DNA of 5,286 bases from WTAW01 sp050124775 (GTDB lineage Bacteria > Acidobacteriota > Aminicenantia > Aminicenantales > Aminicenantaceae), in contig JASFEP010000330.1 of the NCBI GenBank assembly GCA_050124775.1, positions 1 through 5,286 on the forward strand, in the 5' to 3' direction. Made by a program: the position numbers and the translations under genes. Positions 4,627-5,286 of this stretch are shown here, piece by piece. The first letter of the stretch is position 1. Every line of letters begins with the position of its first letter. Below the pieces are notes generated by a model that was not told the DNA's origin, ran no database searches, and worked only from the letters and a program-made list of their open reading frames with translations.

Positions 4627-5286
4627 TCAGTCAGTAACGATCTTCCAGACGCGAAGGAAGTTTTCCCCCATGATTTTTTTGATATCTTTATCCGAATAGC
4701 CGCGCTTCTTCAGCCCGGCCGTGATGTTGGGATAGTCCTGGACGCCACGGATCCCGACAGGCGAAGGTGTTCTGGGATACATATCCGCACCTAGCCCCAC
4801 ATGATCGACACCCGCCATCCTCACCGCATGATCGATGTGGTCGAGCACATCTTCTACCGTAGGCAGATTCTCCAAGGGCCAATCACGTCCGGCATCGAGG
4901 TGTTCCCATGCGATTCTCAATTCCAGGTCCTCGATCGGCGGCACTTTCTTCAACCAGGTCTGACCGATCGCATGAAGCTCTCCCATAGCTCTGTTGTACT
5001 CCGGGGTCAAAAAGGGCAGAACGAAGACGATCCCGATAACGCCGCCGTTTTCCTGCAGTGCGCGCAACATATAATCGCTCGCATTTCTCGGATGTTTATT
5101 GAGCGCCCGACACCCCGAGTGCGACAGAATGACCGGGTCTTCGCTCAATTCCACAACATCGAAGAACGCCTCGTCCGACACATGCGAGCAATCGATCACC
5201 ATCCCCATCCGGTTCATCTCTTTGACCACCCTTTCCCCCAGCTCATTGATCCCGCTCCACCGCGGCTTATCGTTACAAGAGTCGGC
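4627..5286 (-). CDS. M19 family membrane dipeptidase (renal dipeptidase-like), C-terminal part
   Basis: The frame is open through the right edge, so 219 C-terminal residues are seen; a full-length enzyme is usually 320-400. The family consists of zinc amidohydrolases with a TIM-barrel fold that cleave dipeptides, including some D-residue dipeptides. Counting from the edge, 'E-M-N-R-M-G-M-V-I-D-C-S-H' (23-35) and 'V-I-L-S-H-S' (52-57) contain H35 and H56. These are spaced 21 apart, exactly as the zinc ligands H198 and H219 of human DPEP1. R67 in H-P-R-N sits where substrate-binding R230 is, and D168 in V-G-L-G-A-D matches D288. The first ligands (H-x-D and Glu) and the H152 equivalent are off the window. 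The common D-F-D-G reads D-M-Y-P here (168-171). A GTG at 5229 is internal, not the start. No export signal can be judged. The gene ends 5 nt before palindrome copy 2, which should terminate it. Confidence 0.95.
   Translation of the reverse strand, partial: ADSCNDKPRWSGINELGERVVKEMNRMGMVIDCSHVSDEAFFDVVELSEDPVILSHSGCRALNKHPRNASDYMLRALQENGGVIGIVFVLPFLTPEYNRAMGELHAIGQTWLKKVPPIEDLELRIAWEHLDAGRDWPLENLPTVEDVLDHIDHAVRMAGVDHVGLGADMYPRTPSPVGIRGVQDYPNITAGLKKRGYSDKDIKKIMGENFLRVWKIVTD

Overview
The window reads as ordinary bacterial chromosome with mixed GC content. It carries five complete or nearly complete gene calls plus one more fragment, and no RNA gene, transposase or CRISPR array. The gene set fits a Gram-negative-type anaerobe or soil/sediment lineage such as deltaproteobacteria, Acidobacteria or Aminicenantes: an exported TPR/HEAT protein, an ECF sigma factor with a zinc-type membrane anti-sigma factor, an M19 dipeptidase and a type 2 dGTPase. 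The sequence alone does not fix the phylum.

Layout, left to right. (1) Positions 1-441, plus strand: the C-terminal end of a protein resembling 3-hydroxyacyl-CoA dehydrogenase, cut by the window edge. (2) Positions 555-1586, plus strand: a complete HD-domain dGTP triphosphohydrolase-like gene. (3) A 49-bp palindromic element at 1592-1640, whose T-tract makes a good terminator for the dGTPase gene. (4) A minus-strand operon read from right to left: ECF sigma factor (4539-3934), transmembrane zinc-type anti-sigma factor (3953-3210) and an exported TPR-like plus HEAT-repeat protein (3199-1646). The first two overlap by 20 bases. The Shine-Dalgarno of the third contains the stop codon of the second. 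(5) A second copy of the 49-bp element at 4573-4621, in the opposite orientation. (6) Positions 4627-5286, minus strand: the C-terminal two thirds or so of an M19 membrane-dipeptidase family enzyme, cut by the right edge.

How they work together: the sigma/anti-sigma pair is a classical signal-transduction cassette in which the membrane protein should hold the sigma factor until a signal arrives outside the cytoplasm. The tightly coupled exported repeat protein is the natural candidate for a sensor partner, scaffold or output of that cassette. Its function cannot be read from sequence. The flanking metabolic genes look unrelated to it.

The most unusual DNA signal is the pair of 49-bp palindromes. 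They match at 44 of 49 positions when one is inverted, loop included. They bracket the sigma operon, and each of the three gene ends that abut them stops exactly 5 nt from the element. No gap between genes exceeds about 115 bases.
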